This document shows, piece by piece, positions 10,828-22,743 of a stretch of 64,000 nucleotides of DNA (position 1 is the first letter of the stretch; the number at the start of each line of letters is the position of its first letter). The stretch covers positions 1,116,001 to 1,180,000 of the forward strand of contig NC_089188.1 of assembly GCF_947507565.1 (NCBI RefSeq). The letters run 5' to 3'. This DNA comes from Oscarella lobularis (taxonomy: Eukaryota; Porifera; Homoscleromorpha; Homosclerophorida; Oscarellidae). Made by a program: the position numbers and the translations under genes. A model generated the notes under the pieces. The model was not told the DNA's origin, ran no database searches, and worked only from the letters and a program-made list of their open reading frames with translations.

Positions 10828-13022
10828 CTAGCCGAAATGAAATTTGAACTGAAATGGTCCGCCGTTGCCGCCGCCTCCGCCGCCGCCGCCGAAAGGAAAG
10901 CCGCCTTGATGGAAATTCCAGCCGCCTCCGCCTTGCTGTCCTTCCGGATCGAGCGGATCCTCGCCGTTGTCGAACTTCTGTCTTTTCTCGTCGTCCGAGA
11001 GGACTTCTTTGGCCGCCGCCACTTCGATGAATTTCTTCTCGGCCATTTTCTTGTCTTCGCCTTTGTAGCGATCGGGATGCCATTTGACGGCGAGTTTGCG
11101 ATACGCTTTCAGTATTTGATTTTTCGTCGCAGTCCTGCAAGCAAGCAAGCAAAAGAGACAAATGGCCGGGTGGGTGAAGAAATAGAAAGAACCTCACCTT
11201 TTAACTCCAAGGATTTTATAATAGTCTCGTTTCTGAGACTGCTTCAGCAGCTTCTGCGCTCGATTGAATCCCTCTTCGACCTTCTGCGGATGTCCTTCGA
11301 CTTGTTTCGCTTTCTGGTAGTCGCCAATGGCTACGCGGAACTGTTAGTGCGCACTCAAACAACGGGAGCCGATCGCTTACCTTCGTCGTACTGCTCTCGA
11401 GTTATATATATTTCCGCTCTGTCGCATAGAGCGTCGATGTTGAATTCGTCTTCCTCGATTGCTTCCGTGCACGCCGTAAAAGCTTCTTCGAGTTGACCAA
11501 GCTGAAAATATTGTCAATTAATTAAATAGGTAACCTCCCAAGTTATATGTATATGTATATAAATTGATGGCTACTTTGTAGAGAGCGTTGCATATTTGCG
11601 TTTTTGAACGAACGACGTAGTGGTGAAGAGTTGGTTCGGTTTTCAGGGCGGCTCGATACTTGTCCAAAGCGTCATCGAATCTTTGTGCATACGGTGAGAG
11701 GGGTTGAAAATCATGTGGGTAGACTACTTGTACCTTCCTTCTTCCATTGCTCTATCGCCATCCTTGAATTGTTTGTCTAATTTCTTCAAAGTCTGTTGGG
11801 GAGGGACTTATCTAAATCTAAAACACGTGACTAAGATATTCCCCTTTACCTTGTAGTGAGGATAGCAGAGCTTGTGATCGGGATCAAGTTTCAAACACTC
11901 CCTCACTTCCCTATCAATTAAAAATTGATTATAATTAAAAAGGGTCAATTCTTTTAAATTAACCTTAGAGCCTCATCCAATTCTCCCATCTGATAGTGCA
12001 AAGTGCTGAGCTTATAGTGAGCCTCAGTGGGATCGTTCACCAGCTTTGTTATTGATCTAAATAAGACTCGTTCCCTATTGGTTATCCTTCGCTCTGTATT
12101 CCTGCTCTACCTCATGTCACCCATTGCTTTTATGTAATCCCCCATAGCCAAGTAGCACTCCGATCTCATTATCCTTAGTTTAGGATCCCAAGGACACAAC
12201 TGGGTACATGTATATATAAATCATGCGCTCTCCTATCTAGATTCTAGAGATATAAAACCTCAATAGGTCTTGAAAGCCATTGAATTGCATTCTCCGCATC
12301 TCCGCCGTCCTTCAATTGTTCCGCTGTTTTGATGGCTTCCTCGATCGCTCCTATGCTGTCTAAATTCGCCTTCAATTCTTCATTTTCCGGATTGATTTTC
12401 AGCTAACTATCCACGTGAGACATCTTATATTTAATCTCCTCTCGAACGACTCACAACGCTTTCATAGTCCAGCCTAGCTTCGGCCAACTTGCCCTGTTTC
12501 ATTAGCACGTTAGCCCGCTGCGATCGAGCCTAAACAAAGAATTAATTAATTAATCAATTAAAATTATTTAGAAAACTATTCTCACTTGAATGAAGTCCGG
12601 CTTCAATTCTATGACTTTGGCCAAATCGGGCAGAGCCGATTTCGATCGTCCAATCGCCAGATAGACAGTGGCGCGTCGGAAATACGTCATATAGTTGTTC
12701 GGGTCTCCGTCTGCGTGGGAGGGGTCGAAGTCGTGACGTGGCACTCAACTATCGTTTAGGCGAACTTTTCGACTCTTACTGACCTACTGCCGCGTGGTAG
12801 TGCGATAAGGCGTCCTGGTATTGTCCTTGGCTGAGAAGTTTCTTGCCCATTTCTAAGTGATTCTCTATTTCTGGGGACATCGTCGATGCGCCTGGGAGAA
12901 GGGAGCATTACGCGTGTCGATATGGTGCGTTTCGACGTACTACCTATGATGATTGTCGTTAGATACAGAGACGAAGAGAATAGATGCATTTTCGGTGGGC
13001 TTCCGTTCGTCGTTGATTGCAA
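10828..13022 (-). CDS. DNAJC3: DnaJ homolog subfamily C member 3 (p58IPK), ER co-chaperone
   Basis: A minus-strand gene of about a dozen short exons. The start at 13022 (or the inner Met near 12989) gives a hydrophobic signal peptide (MHLFSSSLYLTTIIIG), so the product should enter the ER lumen. TPR exons follow (IENHLEMGKKLLSQGQYQDA and others down to about 11300). The last exons hold a J domain with AYRKLAVKWHPDRYKGED, which contains the HPD tripeptide that stimulates Hsp70/BiP ATPase. After it come FIEVAAAKEVLSDDEKRQKF, a Gly-rich linker and the terminal FQFKFHFG, very close to the vertebrate DNAJC3 end. The protein holds unfolded clients for BiP. Stop at 10828-10830; convergent with the espin-like gene. 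Confidence 0.93.
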
Positions 13023-13159
13023 TTAGCCGAGGATGTGTCCACGTGGAGCCTAATCAATAGACGAGAACAGTATGTGGTATATTTTTAGTTTAGACGATTT
13101 TAAATTTTTGTTCCTAAATTTTCGAACATTACCCCTGATACGATAGCGTTCCGTAACGA

Positions 13160-13234
13160 GGTCCTATAGCTCAGTTGGTTAGCAGCGTGGTGCTAATAAC
13201 GCCAAGGTCGCAGGTTCGAGCCCTGCTGGGACCA
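13160..13234 (+). tRNA. tRNA-Ile (anticodon AAT)
   Basis: Acceptor stem GGTCCTA (13160-13166) pairs with TGGGACC (13227-13233), discriminator A. The anticodon arm CGTGGTGCTAATAACGCC places AAT in the loop, and the T-arm GCAGGTTCGAGCCCTGC is perfect. CCA is not encoded. A T-run starting at 13236 is a Pol III terminator. The D-arm carries one extra base (GTTAGCAGC instead of the usual GTTAGAGC), leaving a short 3-bp D stem. Confidence 0.93.
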
Positions 13235-13244
13235 CTTTTTTCTG
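13235..13244 (+). terminator. RNA polymerase III T-run terminator
   Basis: CACTTTTTTC directly follows the tRNA-Ile gene, the usual Pol III stop signal. Confidence 0.75.
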
Positions 13245-13399
13245 CGTTTTCTTTTTTCAAATGAAAAATTTTTTTTGTAAGTGCTTCTTGGTGCTGACTT
13301 TTTTATGCCAGAGAACTTTCATATGGATGGGATATGTCTATGTACCTTCAGAGCATGCGCGAAACCCCATCTTCAAACGAGCGCACAAAAGCGGCGATG

Positions 13400-16300
13400 A
13401 ACAAGGTTTTCGCGCGTCTCCAACGTTGCTAAATGGTTCGACGATGTTCTGCAGGGAAAGGAACTTCCTGAAAAGCTGCGCCAAGCAAGATTACGAGAGG
13501 TGCAGTCTCGCTCGCAGCGAGAAATCGCGCCCACTCGCCCCGCGCGCGATTCGATTCGCTTCCTACGCAGGTGCGCCGACAGGAGAAACGCTTCGCATCG
13601 AAAGTCCGCGACGAATTTCAAGAGCGCTTGGAAAGAGAACGAAACCTGGTCGCATCTCATCTCAAAGTGAAAACAGAGAGAGTTTTATATCATATCTGGT
13701 GAGCAACGTCTTGTTTAGGCTCTCTGGCTAGAAGATCGCGAATCGGAGAGACAAGAACTGGAAGCAAAGCACAGGAAAATGCTGAAGAAAGTGGGACAGT
13801 CACATCAGTTGGCTACACACGCTCATCTCGTAAAGGAAGCGAGATAAATTCCAAGATTATATGCTATACATATGTTGAATAGAGGGACGTTGAACGCTGT
13901 CAGAGACAGAGAGCTGTAGAAGCCAGAGAAAAGTATTAGAATGTATCATTTTTTTTCTGGCCGATGACTGGGGTTGGATTTTCTATTAGAGCGATTCAGA
14001 GGCACAGGAGAGCTTTGTCTGAAGTGTGTTAATTAATGAATTTATTAGATATACTCGTTTCAATTTTGCGTCTATATAGGTGATGCAGCAGAGGAAAGAG
14101 GAGAATGAGAAGGAAAAACACAGGACTCAACTAAGGTTTGTTATTCTATAAGTAGTTTTATTTTCAATTTACAATATTCAATTCTAGACATGCTGTTATT
14201 GGAATTGAGAAGGAAAGAGCCGCCACTGTAGCAGCAAAGCCATTGCCACCTTCACAAGAAATCATCTTAGTACGGTGTAGTTAAGTAGCGCCTGTTTTTT
14301 CTTCTGACGTCAATTCTCGTGCTTTCTAGAATTTAGCTATTGACAAAGGACATCGTGTACGTTTGACAAATGTAGAGGGATACACGTCGACTCATTGCCA
14401 TCTTCCGGCTGGCGCAGTCTGCAAGGAAATTCCCCAGACGCAGGCGAGAGCATTCAGCACAAATCGCGCCCTTCCGATCTCATATTAACGCGCAGATCGA
14501 CGCTCGCAAAGCGGCTCAAAAACTTGAAGAACATATGGAACGGAAAAGAGAAGTAAATTATTAAATAGTAGCTTTTCGAGGGGGGAGATAGATAGTCCTT
14601 TTGAGGTGGCTGCTAGAGAACAGTTAGAGAGAAATGAAAAAGCGTGGCTGCGTCATAAGCAGGCGTGGAAAGAAGTCAAAGTGAAGCAGGTACACCTCAC
14701 TCGTTTTAGAGGCAGCAACGGTTTTTTTTTTCAAGTGCAACTTTGTGTAATAAGGACTATGCTGCCTTGATCACCGAGTTGGATGACCTGGAGAAGGCCG
14801 ATCGTCTGCAGAGAAAAAAGGCAATCGAAAGACCACTGGTAAATAAATGCTACATAAGAAAAGCCACTCTCTTTAATTAAGAATCGTACATAGAAACGCC
14901 TGCCACAACAGAAGACATTATCCAAACCGAAAGAAGACCCAAAAGAAAAGGAACTAGAGGCAGTCATAGAAAGAATGCTATTTGATTCGGGTAAGGAGGG
15001 GAGAAGGAGAGCTGTGGTCGCGGCTTTATCTTTCATCAGGAAGCGACGACGCTCTTACTGCCGAATCGTCTCGAAACGAGTCGTCAGCGACGGATTCGGA
15101 GGCAGCCGAGCGACGAAGCGTGCACATACCGCGAGAAATGCCCGCTTCGTCGTCGTCGTCGTCTTCATTGGGCGTCGATTCCAGTCGTCGAGGCGACGGC
15201 GAGACCGCGCTAGAGGAGCCAGGTGATTGACGTTAGGCGTCGTCTTTGATTTGAGAGAAGCTTTTTGTGTTCTATAGATCCGTTGCAGTCTCTGCTGGAG
15301 AGAGTTCGAGCGCAGCGCGCTGCTATCGCCGAGGACGTCGCCGTCGAGCCGCCTAGTGTCGTCGCTGCGCCCGAAGAGGCGGCGACGGAGTCGGTAGATG
15401 AAGGGGACGAAGAGAAAGAGGAATCGCTTGATGGAGAAAGGTGAGAACTTAGACAAATGATCTCGGTGAATAATTGAACTAGTAGGCCTTACATCGAATT
15501 GGTTAGAAATCTCGACGAAAAGGAAGAGTCTTCTCCGCCCGTGTCTCAACCTCCGTCGCCGCCGCCTGATGTCCAAATGCGAATGCAATCGCAGTCTCCC
15601 TCGATCGAGCCGGTGCTCGAAACAGCGGCAACGGATCGCGCCTCTGTTTCTTCATCGAGGAGCCAGCACGAACTTCTCATTCGACTCCAGGAGCGTCTTG
15701 CTTCGCAACGTCGACGCTACGACGCGCAGAAAGAATCGATGTCGAGAGACTATACGAGATTCTCCTTTTTGAACTCGCATCCGACAGCCGCCGCTTCAAA
15801 AGAAGAGCCGCCGCCCATTCAGCCGTCCGTAGAAGAGGAGTCTACGCGATCGAGCGAAATTCAAAGTCCTGCATCTTTTCATTCAGCCACAGGTGAAGAC
15901 TTTCGTCGCAGTCCTATACTACGTTTAAGTGAAAAGGAAACTTCTGATTTCTCGCCCGAGAGAACCGGACTGGCTGACGACGACAGCGGTGATACGTCGT
16001 CAAGCCTCTCGTCGAGTTTGTCCGATTTGAGCAGCTCGATTCCCGACGACGACGACGACGACGAAAAATCCGTCACCGATCCGTTAGAATCGCGCGTGGC
16101 CGTTGCCTATACGCATTCGATAGCGGAAAGCTCTCTAACCGTCGAGTGTCATCCTCCGAGGGACCCGCAGGAAACGGATTTCCCTGGGAACGAGCCGTCA
16201 CTTCAACCGCGACTACCTCCCTCGTTTCTTATTCCAACGCTGGCGTCCCAGAGCCGTGTCGACGACGAAGACATAGATCTATCAATAGCAACGACTTCAG

Positions 16301-17194
16301 TGGAAGATTCTGCATCTATTGACGCTGCTACGAAGGATCCGTCGCATTTATACGAAATCACGGCGACCGATGACGTCGATTTTCGATTTTCTCGCTCGCC
16401 GGAGGGAAGCAGCATGGCTAGCAGCAGTTTGATTGATCTCAGCGTCGCCCTGCGCGATGACGATGACGAAGAAAATATATCTAATTTCGACGTCGAAGAC
16501 GGTGCTTCGTTTTCCGAGTCGCTTCTATCGAATCCCTCGCAGATTTCCGTTCCGTGGCACGTCGTGCTTAAATCGGCGGAGAAAGCGAATAGTAGTAATA
16601 GAAAGGAAACAACGCCCGTGCTCTCGTTTGAAGAGCCAATACCTTCGGTGGGAATTGAGGAGGGAAATGAATTGTCCCTTCAAGAGGCATTTGCTCGAAA
16701 GAAGCAACGGTTCGTTGAAGCGTCGCAAGCTAGAAAGGCTCAAGTAGCCGAAAGGGCACAGGAGAGGCGAGAGAAACTGGAAGAAGAGAAGCGGAAAATC
16801 GAAGCGGAGAAACGACGGAAAGAAGACGCGATTCCGTCGTTGTCGTCGTCGCCCATAGTCAAAGTCTCCACCGATTCGCCTCATCGAAAAATCACGAAGA
16901 GAGAAATGATGGAAAGAAACAGAAGGCAATATTTATAACGTAAAAGAGGATTTCCAAAATTTCACTTTTTTCTCTCTCGCGCAGATTCTACGATCGTCTC
17001 CCGGAGGTAAAACAGAAAAGAAGCGAAGACAGACGAAAAGCGAGTTACGCCGAGAACAGGAAAAAAGCGAAAGAATTCAACAAGGTAAACAAGAGCGCTC
17101 TCAAAAAAAAGAAGATAATTTCAATTTTTTTTATTAATTTCAGAAACTCCAAGATCAGGCGAAACAAAAACACAGAATCGTTTGCGCGAACTGA
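13400..17194 (+). CDS. CEP295: CEP295-like centriolar protein with C-terminal ALMS motif (5' end uncertain)
   Basis: Many small coiled-coil exons show the N-terminal pattern of CEP295, which builds and elongates centrioles: RLREVQSRSQREIA near 13490, QEKRFASKVRDEFQERLER near 13580, LWLEDRESERQELEAKHRK near 13730, QRKEENEKEKHRTQLR near 14090, and DARKAAQKLEEHMERKRE near 14500. A long low-complexity exon (about 15499-16925) is rich in Ser, Asp and Glu. The end matches the ALMS motif shared by ALMS1 and CEP295: FYDRLPEVKQKRSEDRRK (16985-17084), then KLQDQAKQKHRIVCAN and a stop at 17192-17194. Joining the long exon to the ALMS exon in phase requires a GC-AG intron (16926-16984). The first exon was not located with confidence. 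The protein is much shorter than vertebrate CEP295. Confidence 0.78.
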
Positions 17195-17336
17195 ACAAAG
17201 CTCATTCAGCAACTAGACACTATTTCTGCTACTACTCTTGCTGTGTATATAAAAAAAGGGACAATGGCATAGTATCTTCGTCGTCTCTTCCCACGTAAGC
17301 TCACTGAGCCCACCCCGCGACGAAATTCATTCATTT

Positions 17337-17721
17337 CTAGCGATCCGACGACCCCTGGAAGAAGAGAAATAACCGTTTTCGGTAGCAACCACTCCCGCGA
17401 CACGCCTCCCACCAAAGAATCCTATTCGGAAGTCGAAACGTGTATTTAACCGTCTCGCGAAGCCGTCTGCGGCGCTGGTGATCGCTTATCGAGACGCGAC
17501 TGAACTCGGCGATGCGTCGGTATAAGCGCGGATAGCCGTAGGCCTGCACAATGACGAGAATTCGCGTCAAACCGGACGTGACTGGTCGCGCGCGCGTAAG
17601 GGGACTCGTCGTTTACCCGTCCCAGTGCGTAGACGCCGAGTTTCTTGCCCAGAGCTAGACCGCCAACTGCGGCGATTTTGAGCCAAAGTGGAAGAGTCGC
17701 TAAGGCTGCTCCCCAGCCCAT
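17337..17721 (-). CDS. Small membrane-associated protein, 103 aa, unrecognised
   Basis: Two exons, 17617-17721 and 17337-17543, join in phase 0 across a 73-nt intron. The N-terminus MGWGAALATLPLWLKIAAVG is hydrophobic and could be a membrane anchor or organelle signal; the middle part AYGYPRLYRRIAEFSRVSIS is basic. I do not recognise the family. Confidence rests on clean splice sites, the hydrophobic leader and its place opposite the next gene, whose ATG is only 61 bp away. Stop at 17337-17339. Confidence 0.5.
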
Positions 17722-17782
17722 TTCGTCAGTCAGCGCACATGCGTAGAATTTCGGCTCACGCCCGGATAGGCAACAAGTCGCG

Positions 17783-20700
17783 ATGAAGTTCTACGTTCAT
17801 TACGAAGCCGGTCCCGAGTTGACGATGGCTTTCAAGTGGGGAGAAGGTCAGTCGGGAACGCTAGCGGACGTTGTGACGGTGAGAAGCGCTTTTTCGATCT
17901 CGTTTCTCGTCTGACGGCGTTTTTGCAGCTCTTCGTCGCCAACTACGATAAAAGATTCCCAAAGCAGGCGATTTCAAAAGCAAATTTGAAAATAGTCGGT
18001 GCATCGGGGTAAAGAAGGACGAGATTTTGAAATATTTGAATGATCACTGTTCTTTCTTCAATCTTCAAAGAGATGCCATAAATTTTGAAAAATCAGTAAG
18101 CAACGTTGTACGAGACAAAATGGATCTGTATCTGATCAGAATAGAAGAAGTCTCGGGTATGACGTCAGACGACTAATGCAGAGTCTCAGTATAAAGCTAA
18201 TCCTCACCTTAGATCAGAAGTCGTCAGAAGACGTCAGCGTTGCCGTAGAGAAAACGTAGTTTCTATGGAGTAGAGTCTCTGTCTTGCAACTATTTATGTA
18301 CAGTAGTGAGAAAGATGAAGAGAAGACAGAAGTCGTTTCTAGGGCTTTGGATCTCGCCCATAAACTTCTCACTGACAATGACGCAAAGGCTAGAGCAAAT
18401 CACCGCACGCGTTCATCTCTCTCTAGTTTGCAAATTCTTAGGCTGCAGCAAGTGTATTAGAGCACACGCTAAAGAAGAGCCCAAAGTGCCTGCAAGCCCT
18501 TATCGAATTAGGTACAGGAGATCATTTTGTTGCCATGACGTTTATTAATAATTCATTCTATGAAATCTATTAGCCATAATCATGCACGCAGCCGGCCGAT
18601 TTTCCGATGCAGTCAAATACATGCGAAGGGCTATAGAAGTCAACTCATCGCAACGCGAATTGCTTAGACAGTGAGACCTAGACTATAGTACACAAGGCCT
18701 TTTGAAAATTGTTCTCTTTAATAGTCTAGCCGACTATCTGTTGGATGCTGGCGATTCTAGCAAGGCATTAGAAACGTATGACGAGTACTTAAAGAGGAGG
18801 CAATCGGACGATCCCAAAATAGTTGATGACGTTAAAGTAAGAAAGAAAGAAGAGCGAGACGAAAATATATATATATGTATTTAATGGAATTTTTCATTGG
18901 AGGTCTGTATGGCTCGATGCTTTAGAGTCGAGGGACAGGAAAACGCGGCTTTGTATTTATTAGGGGTGGGTTACAATGAGGGAGGGGACACGAATTGATG
19001 ATTAATATATAGGACGTCTTGAAAAGGAATAGGGAACACGTCGAAGGTCTGTTAGAATATGCGAGAATCGTTCACAAACGGGGGCCGGAGATGCGGAGCG
19101 AGGCATTTGCCATCTGCGTCGCTCTTCTTCCAGAAATGAAAAGTATACGACACGAAATATATAGCGATGACGTCGATTAATTTTTTCTCCTTACCTAGAC
19201 AATTCGTCGTATCATAAGTTCTTCGCTTCTCTTGTACAGGAGGAAGGCGGTCTGGATCTTTTGCTGGGGTAGGATACGAAAATCATGTTTTTATCTCGAT
19301 ATTTTGATTTCTAATTTAGCGAGCTGAAGGAGGCGGGAAAATCGTGCGCGGCTTTGTCCTACGTGGCCATCCTTTTCCGAGACTACGGCGCAGTCAACGA
19401 AGCCGCCGCTCTGCTGAAACGAGGCTTGGATATCGATCCAAATGCATTCAATGCATTTCTCGCCTATATCCACACGCTCCAAGTGAATCCTAGCGCCCTC
19501 TCGTACACGCACGCGTTCTTCACAGCAATGCTTTTAGATGTGTGCTCGATGGGATGATGCCTACGTGGAATTGAGGGACTTTATTAGTAGGCCGTGTGCT
19601 GTAGGAGGACTGAAGCTGAAATGGCTCTCGTCTCTTCTGCCCAACGTTTCGTCTATTTATCTAGCTGGTAAATGGGTGTTTATTCTGTGGACATTTTGTG
19701 CTACGTTGCGTGCAGAGTGCCGACCTGGGGACGGAGACATTCCCGATGATTTGGTCGACTTTACGCCTCGTTTTTCGCCGCAGCGCAATGCCGATGAAGT
19801 AGCGTCTTCGTGCGCCGAAGACTCTAGAGCTGATTCTCTTTTTTCTCTCAGCTGGATTTAACGGCAATTCTATTCACATTAGTCAAAGTCGTCTTTTTTT
19901 CCGGAGCTCTTAACATGCTTAGACCTATTTGCAAAGTTATCGGTAGGCTACGATGACAGTATAGGCTGTATCTGAACTGTTTTCTTTGTAGACTGTTTGC
20001 ACGCGGACAGAAATCTTCACAAAACTCCAATTCGTAACGAGGCAGCGTATTTTTCTTGTATCAACCAAGTGAGTAGTCTATATTCCTCTTTACGTCTCCG
20101 TTTCACCATTGTGTACAACAGGCATTAGAAACGAAGGGAATTCACTTCAACTTGATATCAGAGAAGTTGCCATTTATTTATTTAGCAGGTGCTCTTTGAA
20201 AGGAGAGCCTTTTCCGGGTGCTAATCGTTTTCTAGGAGAGAGTCATGCAATACCAATATCGTGGAGACGAATTCAGTATAAGGTAATGTCTCGTTGTGTG
20301 GTTTTTAATTAATTAATGAGCCTATATAGGGTTGTGATCACGTAATTCATCCTGTATTGGCGACGGGTCTCAAAATTTGGCATCTGAGGCCCGACTGCTG
20401 TTTCTATCCCAAAATAAGTTTCACGAATGCTATGAAGAAGGGTAAGCGAGCTTTCCTTCTTGGCTAACCTATTTACTTTATCATTATTAAGTTCCTGATG
20501 GCTCGGCTGTGACATTTTGCCTTGGAGAAATCGACTGTCGAGAAGGACTTAATTCTGCCGTGAGAAAAAACAAATATGAGGTAAAGCAATCAGTCTGTAG
20601 TTGGAACGTAGAATAAGCCGATTCTTTAGACTCTTGAACGAGCTATGTCCGTACTGATCGACACTTACGTGGCATCTCTGAAGGATCTTCGAAAGAAACG

Positions 20701-21057
20701 CAATTTTGAAGTGTATGTTCACCCAGTGCCACCGGTTCTAAATGAAACGAGGTTATTTTCACTAACGAATGGTCTTCCTGGATTAATCAATAAATATTGG
20801 TCTTAGACGAATTGTTCTTGATTTTAATAAGATGCTTAGGGAGCGACTTGCACGGTCAAAGACTCTGACTTACTTGGATTTTGGTGAAGAGCTGGTTACA
20901 GAGGACGGCAAAGAGCTGAGAAAACAATATGGTAGGCGAGCAAAAAAATTATTCTATTTACAAATTTTTTTGTGTAGACTTTGACGGAACTCATCTTAAT
21001 CCCGTCTACCTACGTCTGCTAGAGAGCGCTATCAACACAAAGAAGTTTAAAACATAA
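17783..21057 (+). CDS. TPR protein with C-terminal SGNH-hydrolase-like domain
   Basis: A multi-exon gene starting MKFYVHYEAGPELTMAFKWG. The N-terminal exons (to about 18180) hold a small unassigned domain. TPR exons follow at about 18480-19560 (AGRFSDAVKYMRRAIEVNSS, LLDAGDSSKALETYDEYLK, RDYGAVNEAAALLKRGLDID). The C-terminal third has the blocks of an SGNH/GDSL fold: RFLGESHAIPISW near 20220 (block I, Ser preceded by Glu), FCLGEIDCREGL near 20520 (block III position), and DFDGTHLNPVYL near 20980 (block V, Asp and His). GLKIWHLRPD and VYVHPVPPVLNETR are other conserved-looking stretches. An esterase-type or carbohydrate-modifying role is inference only. Stop at 21055-21057. Confidence 0.72.
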
Positions 21058-21261
21058 TGGAATATTTATTTGCTTGCGTTCTGGCTTTTTTTCTATCTTT
21101 ACAAGGTCGGACGAGAGTGGAAGAGAAGCGTTGTGTTATGTATCTGCACCCCGTTTCAATTGCATATGATATTCTATTTCCATAGGAATCAGGTGTTAGT
21201 TACAAAGAGCGGACGGGTGGGTGAATCTCAATTATCAATTATTGTTTATAATTTTCTATAT

Positions 21262-22743
21262 TCAGAATAAAGAGCGCGGCTCAATACGGCAGAGCAAATC
21301 CGTTCTAGGCCTCAATATCATATCCTGATCAAACACTAATTTCTCTTCCTCGTCGACAAGTCGAATGCGAAAAGTCTGATAGAGTCGTGCAAGCGTCATT
21401 TTGACGAGAATCTCAGCAACGACGTTTCCAGCGCAGACGCGCTCTCCACTGGAGAACGGCATGAACGCGTTCGCATTAATAGGAGAAGCGAAACGATCAG
21501 GATTAAACGTATCGGGATCTTTCCAGTACTTCTCTTGCCGATGCAGCGCGAAGAAGTTCACGGCGACGTCGCTTCCGGCCGGCACGGCGACCCCAGCGTA
21601 CGTTCTCGCATCGACCAGCGTGCGAACGCTCGCGTAAGCCGGGGGACAAAGACGCAGCACCTCCTTGAACACGCAACTTGTGTAGGCGAGTTGCGACACG
21701 TCGTCGAGCGTCACGTGTTTTCGGTTGCCAAGGACGCTATTGATTTCGTCGATTAGTTTCGTTTCCATCTGTCGATTGCGCGAGAGCTCGCTCACGGCGC
21801 ACGTGAGCGCGACGGAAGCCGGATCAAAGCCGGCGACGAGTAAAGTCGCCACGTCGTCAACTGCCGTGGAATTTTCTTCGTTTGTGACGTCACGACCGCT
21901 CGCCAATTCCGATTGGATGATTCTATCTAAAGCGGTCGACTCCGTCGTCGTCGTCGTCGACGTCGACGTCACTCTTTGACGAACTATTTGGAGAGCGGCG
22001 CGCCGCAGATCGACGCATGCGCGACGACAGTTTCGCACGTGGGCGTTCTTCCACGGACTGAAGGGCGCGTAGGGATCGATTCCGGCGGCCGAATAGGCGC
22101 TTATCGCCCTTTGGAGGACGCCGAGAAGAGCGCCTCCATCGAAACGCGTCGTCGAACCGAAAGCGACGCGCGCGATCGCGTCGAGCGTCAACGCGGGAAA
22201 TTCCCTTTTCATTTTCCAAATCGTTTCGCCGCCGCCGTTCGCGAGCCGATCGACGAAACGATCGACCGATTCGTTGAAATCGGTCATTCGGCGCTTGAGC
22301 GCCGTGCGCGTGAACGCCGACGCGATTACGTGTCGACGTCTTCGCCATCGATCGCGATCGACGTCGTTCGCGAGTCCATTCCCGAGAAATCGCGCCCCGT
22401 AGACGCGCTGCGAGCGATTGTAAACAAACGCCGACTTGGGGCAGGTGAGAACGTCTTTCGCGCCGTCCGAATCGCAAAGGAAAACGACGGGTCTCGTACA
22501 GAACCAGAGAACGAAGACGGGTCCGTGTACGCGAACCAGTTCCGAAATCCAGTCGTGAAAGGGCGTTCCTCGTTTTCCGATCTCGCGCAGCATTGGCGTG
22601 TGACCGAGATAGAAGCTCGAGAGCGGCGGGCCGGGGATGTGACTGTAGCGACGCCTTTTGCGTTGCAGCGCGATTGCGTGCAGGAGAACGCCTGTTGCCA
22701 CGGCGACGACGACGACGCCAAGGAGGAGCAATACTGTCCACAT
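21262..22743 (-). CDS. Cytochrome P450, CYP46A (cholesterol 24-hydroxylase)-like
   Basis: An uninterrupted 493-aa frame, the normal P450 length. It has an N-terminal membrane anchor (WTVLLLLGVVVVAVATGVLL), a Pro-rich hinge SHIPGPPLSSFYLGH close to CYP46A1, the helix-K ExxR (KEVLRLCPP), a meander PDTFNPDRF, and the heme loop FSSGERVCAGN with its Cys ligand. It should be an ER monooxygenase acting on a lipid or sterol; the substrate cannot be read from sequence. The helix-I motif, usually AGxET or AGxDT, is AGFDPAS here, so the Thr used in oxygen activation is replaced. The gene has no introns while all neighbours have many. Confidence 0.9.
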   Translation of the reverse strand: MWTVLLLLGVVVVAVATGVLLHAIALQRKRRRYSHIPGPPLSSFYLGHTPMLREIGKRGTPFHDWISELVRVHGPVFVLWFCTRPVVFLCDSDGAKDVLTCPKSAFVYNRSQRVYGARFLGNGLANDVDRDRWRRRRHVIASAFTRTALKRRMTDFNESVDRFVDRLANGGGETIWKMKREFPALTLDAIARVAFGSTTRFDGGALLGVLQRAISAYSAAGIDPYAPFSPWKNAHVRNCRRACVDLRRAALQIVRQRVTSTSTTTTTESTALDRIIQSELASGRDVTNEENSTAVDDVATLLVAGFDPASVALTCAVSELSRNRQMETKLIDEINSVLGNRKHVTLDDVSQLAYTSCVFKEVLRLCPPAYASVRTLVDARTYAGVAVPAGSDVAVNFFALHRQEKYWKDPDTFNPDRFASPINANAFMPFSSGERVCAGNVVAEILVKMTLARLYQTFRIRLVDEEEKLVFDQDMILRPRTDLLCRIEPRSLF

